From contig JAFGDR010000031.1 of the NCBI GenBank assembly GCA_016932035.1, positions 1 to 64,000 on the forward strand: DNA of 64,000 bases, read 5' to 3'. The notes beneath the pieces are model-generated. The model saw only the letters and a list, made by a program, of their open reading frames with translations, did not search any database and was not told where the DNA came from. Each line of letters opens with the position of its first letter. The stretch's first letter is position 1. This DNA comes from Candidatus Cloacimonadota bacterium (GTDB lineage: Bacteria > Cloacimonadota > Cloacimonadia > JGIOTU-2). This document shows positions 62,734 through 64,000 of this stretch, piece after piece. A program made the position numbers and the translations under genes.

Positions 62734-64000
62734 TTATGGGCTAACCTGTACAATCTTCACTCCCTCGCTATCAATGAGTAAGGTATAACTTCCAGAGTAA
62801 GTGAGTGAAGACGCTTCGGTTGTCATGTAATAATATCCAAGTATATATGGCGTCGTAATTGATGAAACATCGATAGCCATCAATCCAATTTCTGAATCTG
62901 AAATATAAGCATAGCCATCATAAGTATAAACTCCCGTAACGAATCCGCCAGTATTGACTTCAGAAACATAAGTGGGAGTTGCCGGTGTTAAAACATCAAT
63001 AATAATAAGACCACTTTCACCATCAGCTATATAGGCATAGTTATTTTGAACAAAAACATCTTTGGCTATGGTTGTCGGATAGGTAGAGAGAAGAGATGGG
63101 TTATAGGGATCAGAGATATCAAAAATAGCTATTCCATCCAAGCCTTGAGCAACATAGGCATATGTTCCATTAACAAAAATACCTTGAGCAGAGCCACCAG
63201 TAGGAACATTTGTCACGAAATCAGGGGTGGAATTTGAAATGAAGAAAACGGTCAATCCATTATTGCCGTCAGCAATATATCCAAAATCTCCAACAACTGA
63301 AATATCATATGGAATTCCCGATGTCTGACTGCTTCCTGTAACGATAGGATTTGTTGGAGTGCTAATATCGACTCGGGATATCAAGCCTGGAGCAGTTGTT
63401 CCGCTGTGACTTGTTACATATAAAAAATCATTTTCGATATCAGCGGAGATAACCCGATCCTCGAAATCTGTCATTGTGTGTTCGACATAAGGACTTTCAG
63501 GATTCCCATAATATATGATCTGAAGACCAGAATAGTTATCCGGTACATAGGCATACCAGGCAAGCGTAGCAATGTCTTGAGCAACACCTGGAGTATTTAA
63601 ATCACCAACAAGATTCAAAAGAATATTCATTGACTCTTCATTACTGTTCGACGACGTAAATGTCCCTGAATAGGCTTTAACACGATATGAGAATGTGCCG
63701 CATGGTTCTGTTATATTATCGATAAAAAATGTTGTATTACTATCAACAGTACTATAGTTAAGAGTCCAGTCTTTACCGCCGATCTTTTTATCGATATGGA
63801 AACCAACTTCACCCTCACTATTATCCTGCCAGGTAAGCTTTATCTTGTTATCATCGAGTTTTTGAAGTACAAGATTGGAAGGTGCAAGAAATGTTGGTGT
63901 ATAAGAATTTTCTGTGTAATCTGATGTTGATGTGCCAATAAATGCCTTTGCACGATAATAGACTTCTTCAAAAAGAATTACATCGTCAGTAAAAGAAGTA
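62734..64000 (-). CDS. LVIVD-repeat / fibronectin III protein (5' truncated by window)
   Basis: The frame is open to base 63999, so the gene continues beyond the window; 422 codons are here. The part beyond the internal ATG at 63630 includes a fibronectin type III domain (APSNLVLQKLDDNKIKLTW, GTFSYRVKAYSG). Residues after this form about six LVIVD repeats of roughly 42 residues: YAYIADGESGLIIIDV, YAYVAQGLDGIAIFDI, FGYIADGNNGLTVFFI and so on, a beta-propeller-like surface module. No sorting tail at the C-terminus, which ends VKIVQVSP. Function unknown; likely surface or secreted, adhesion-like. Confidence 0.8.
   Translation of the reverse strand, partial: TSFTDDVILFEEVYYRAKAFIGTSTSDYTENSYTPTFLAPSNLVLQKLDDNKIKLTWQDNSEGEVGFHIDKKIGGKDWTLNYSTVDSNTTFFIDNITEPCGTFSYRVKAYSGTFTSSNSNEESMNILLNLVGDLNTPGVAQDIATLAWYAYVPDNYSGLQIIYYGNPESPYVEHTMTDFEDRVISADIENDFLYVTSHSGTTAPGLISRVDISTPTNPIVTGSSQTSGIPYDISVVGDFGYIADGNNGLTVFFISNSTPDFVTNVPTGGSAQGIFVNGTYAYVAQGLDGIAIFDISDPYNPSLLSTYPTTIAKDVFVQNNYAYIADGESGLIIIDVLTPATPTYVSEVNTGGFVTGVYTYDGYAYISDSEIGLMAIDVSSITTPYILGYYYMTTEASSLTYSGSYTLLIDSEGVKIVQVSP

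Overview
The window reads as a chromosomal segment of a Gram-negative bacterium of the Fibrobacterota-Chlorobiota-Bacteroidota (FCB) assemblage, most likely Cloacimonadota or a close relative. This is an inference: no 16S gene is present. Pointing that way are a gingipain/PorU-like C25 peptidase next to a PorV-like protein, secreted proteins with FlgD/Por-type C-terminal sorting tails, a lamin-tail-domain protein, TolC-type export, heptose synthesis (gmhA), and moderately AT-rich DNA. Unlike typical Bacteroidota, many genes have strong GGAGG Shine-Dalgarno sequences and several transcripts are preceded by TTGACA hexamers. Gene density is very high with many 1-17 nt overlaps, and no insertion sequence, phage, integrase or CRISPR array was seen.

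Layout. 1-5.2 kb (+): a tight housekeeping run (partial thiN, xseB, polyprenyl synthase, dut, trmN6-like methyltransferase, ftsX-like, pgsA, a lipoprotein). 5.2-9.55 kb (+): a lamin-tail surface protein and two tandem paralogous lipoproteins. 9.56-14.3 kb (-): TolC, membrane fusion protein and two ABC-2 permeases, with no ATPase. 14.5-14.8 kb: initiator Met, Met and Arg(UCU) tRNAs. 14.9-24.9 kb (+): comM, rodA, gmhA, a small unknown, enolase, ftsB-like, guanine deaminase, a structured leader, ileS. 25-29.1 kb (-): exonuclease III, a STAS/kinase fusion and a K+ channel with an RCK domain. 29.3-31.6 kb (+): tRNA-Arg(UCG), tmk, ctp peptidase. 31.8-33 kb (-): cinA. 33.2-42.6 kb (+): FecR/porin-like protein, purD, the C25 peptidase and PorV-like protein. 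42.6-48 kb (-): rpmH, rnpA, yidD, yidC, SRP RNA, DUF6132-like, radical SAM, DUF401-like permease and SLOG protein. 48.1-51.6 kb (-): nitrilase-family amidase and TldE/TldD. 51.7-55.9 kb (+): queD-like, engB, dxs, mnmE. 55.9-64 kb (-): a hybrid histidine kinase, then a group of secreted proteins sharing a novel-looking domain, then a window-truncated LVIVD-repeat protein.

How the genes fit together. The C25/PorV pair could process or dock the tail-bearing proteins at 5.2, 57.5 and 59.0 kb, forming a small type IX-like surface-display set. rpmH-rnpA-yidD-yidC followed directly by SRP RNA gathers co-translational membrane insertion functions in one transcription direction. dxs and the polyprenyl synthase supply isoprenoids; rodA, ftsB-like and ftsX-like genes serve the cell wall and division. 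The least-explained items are the repeated secreted domain at 57.8-60.5 kb, the STAS/kinase fusion, the ileS leader and the unusual tRNA acceptor ends.
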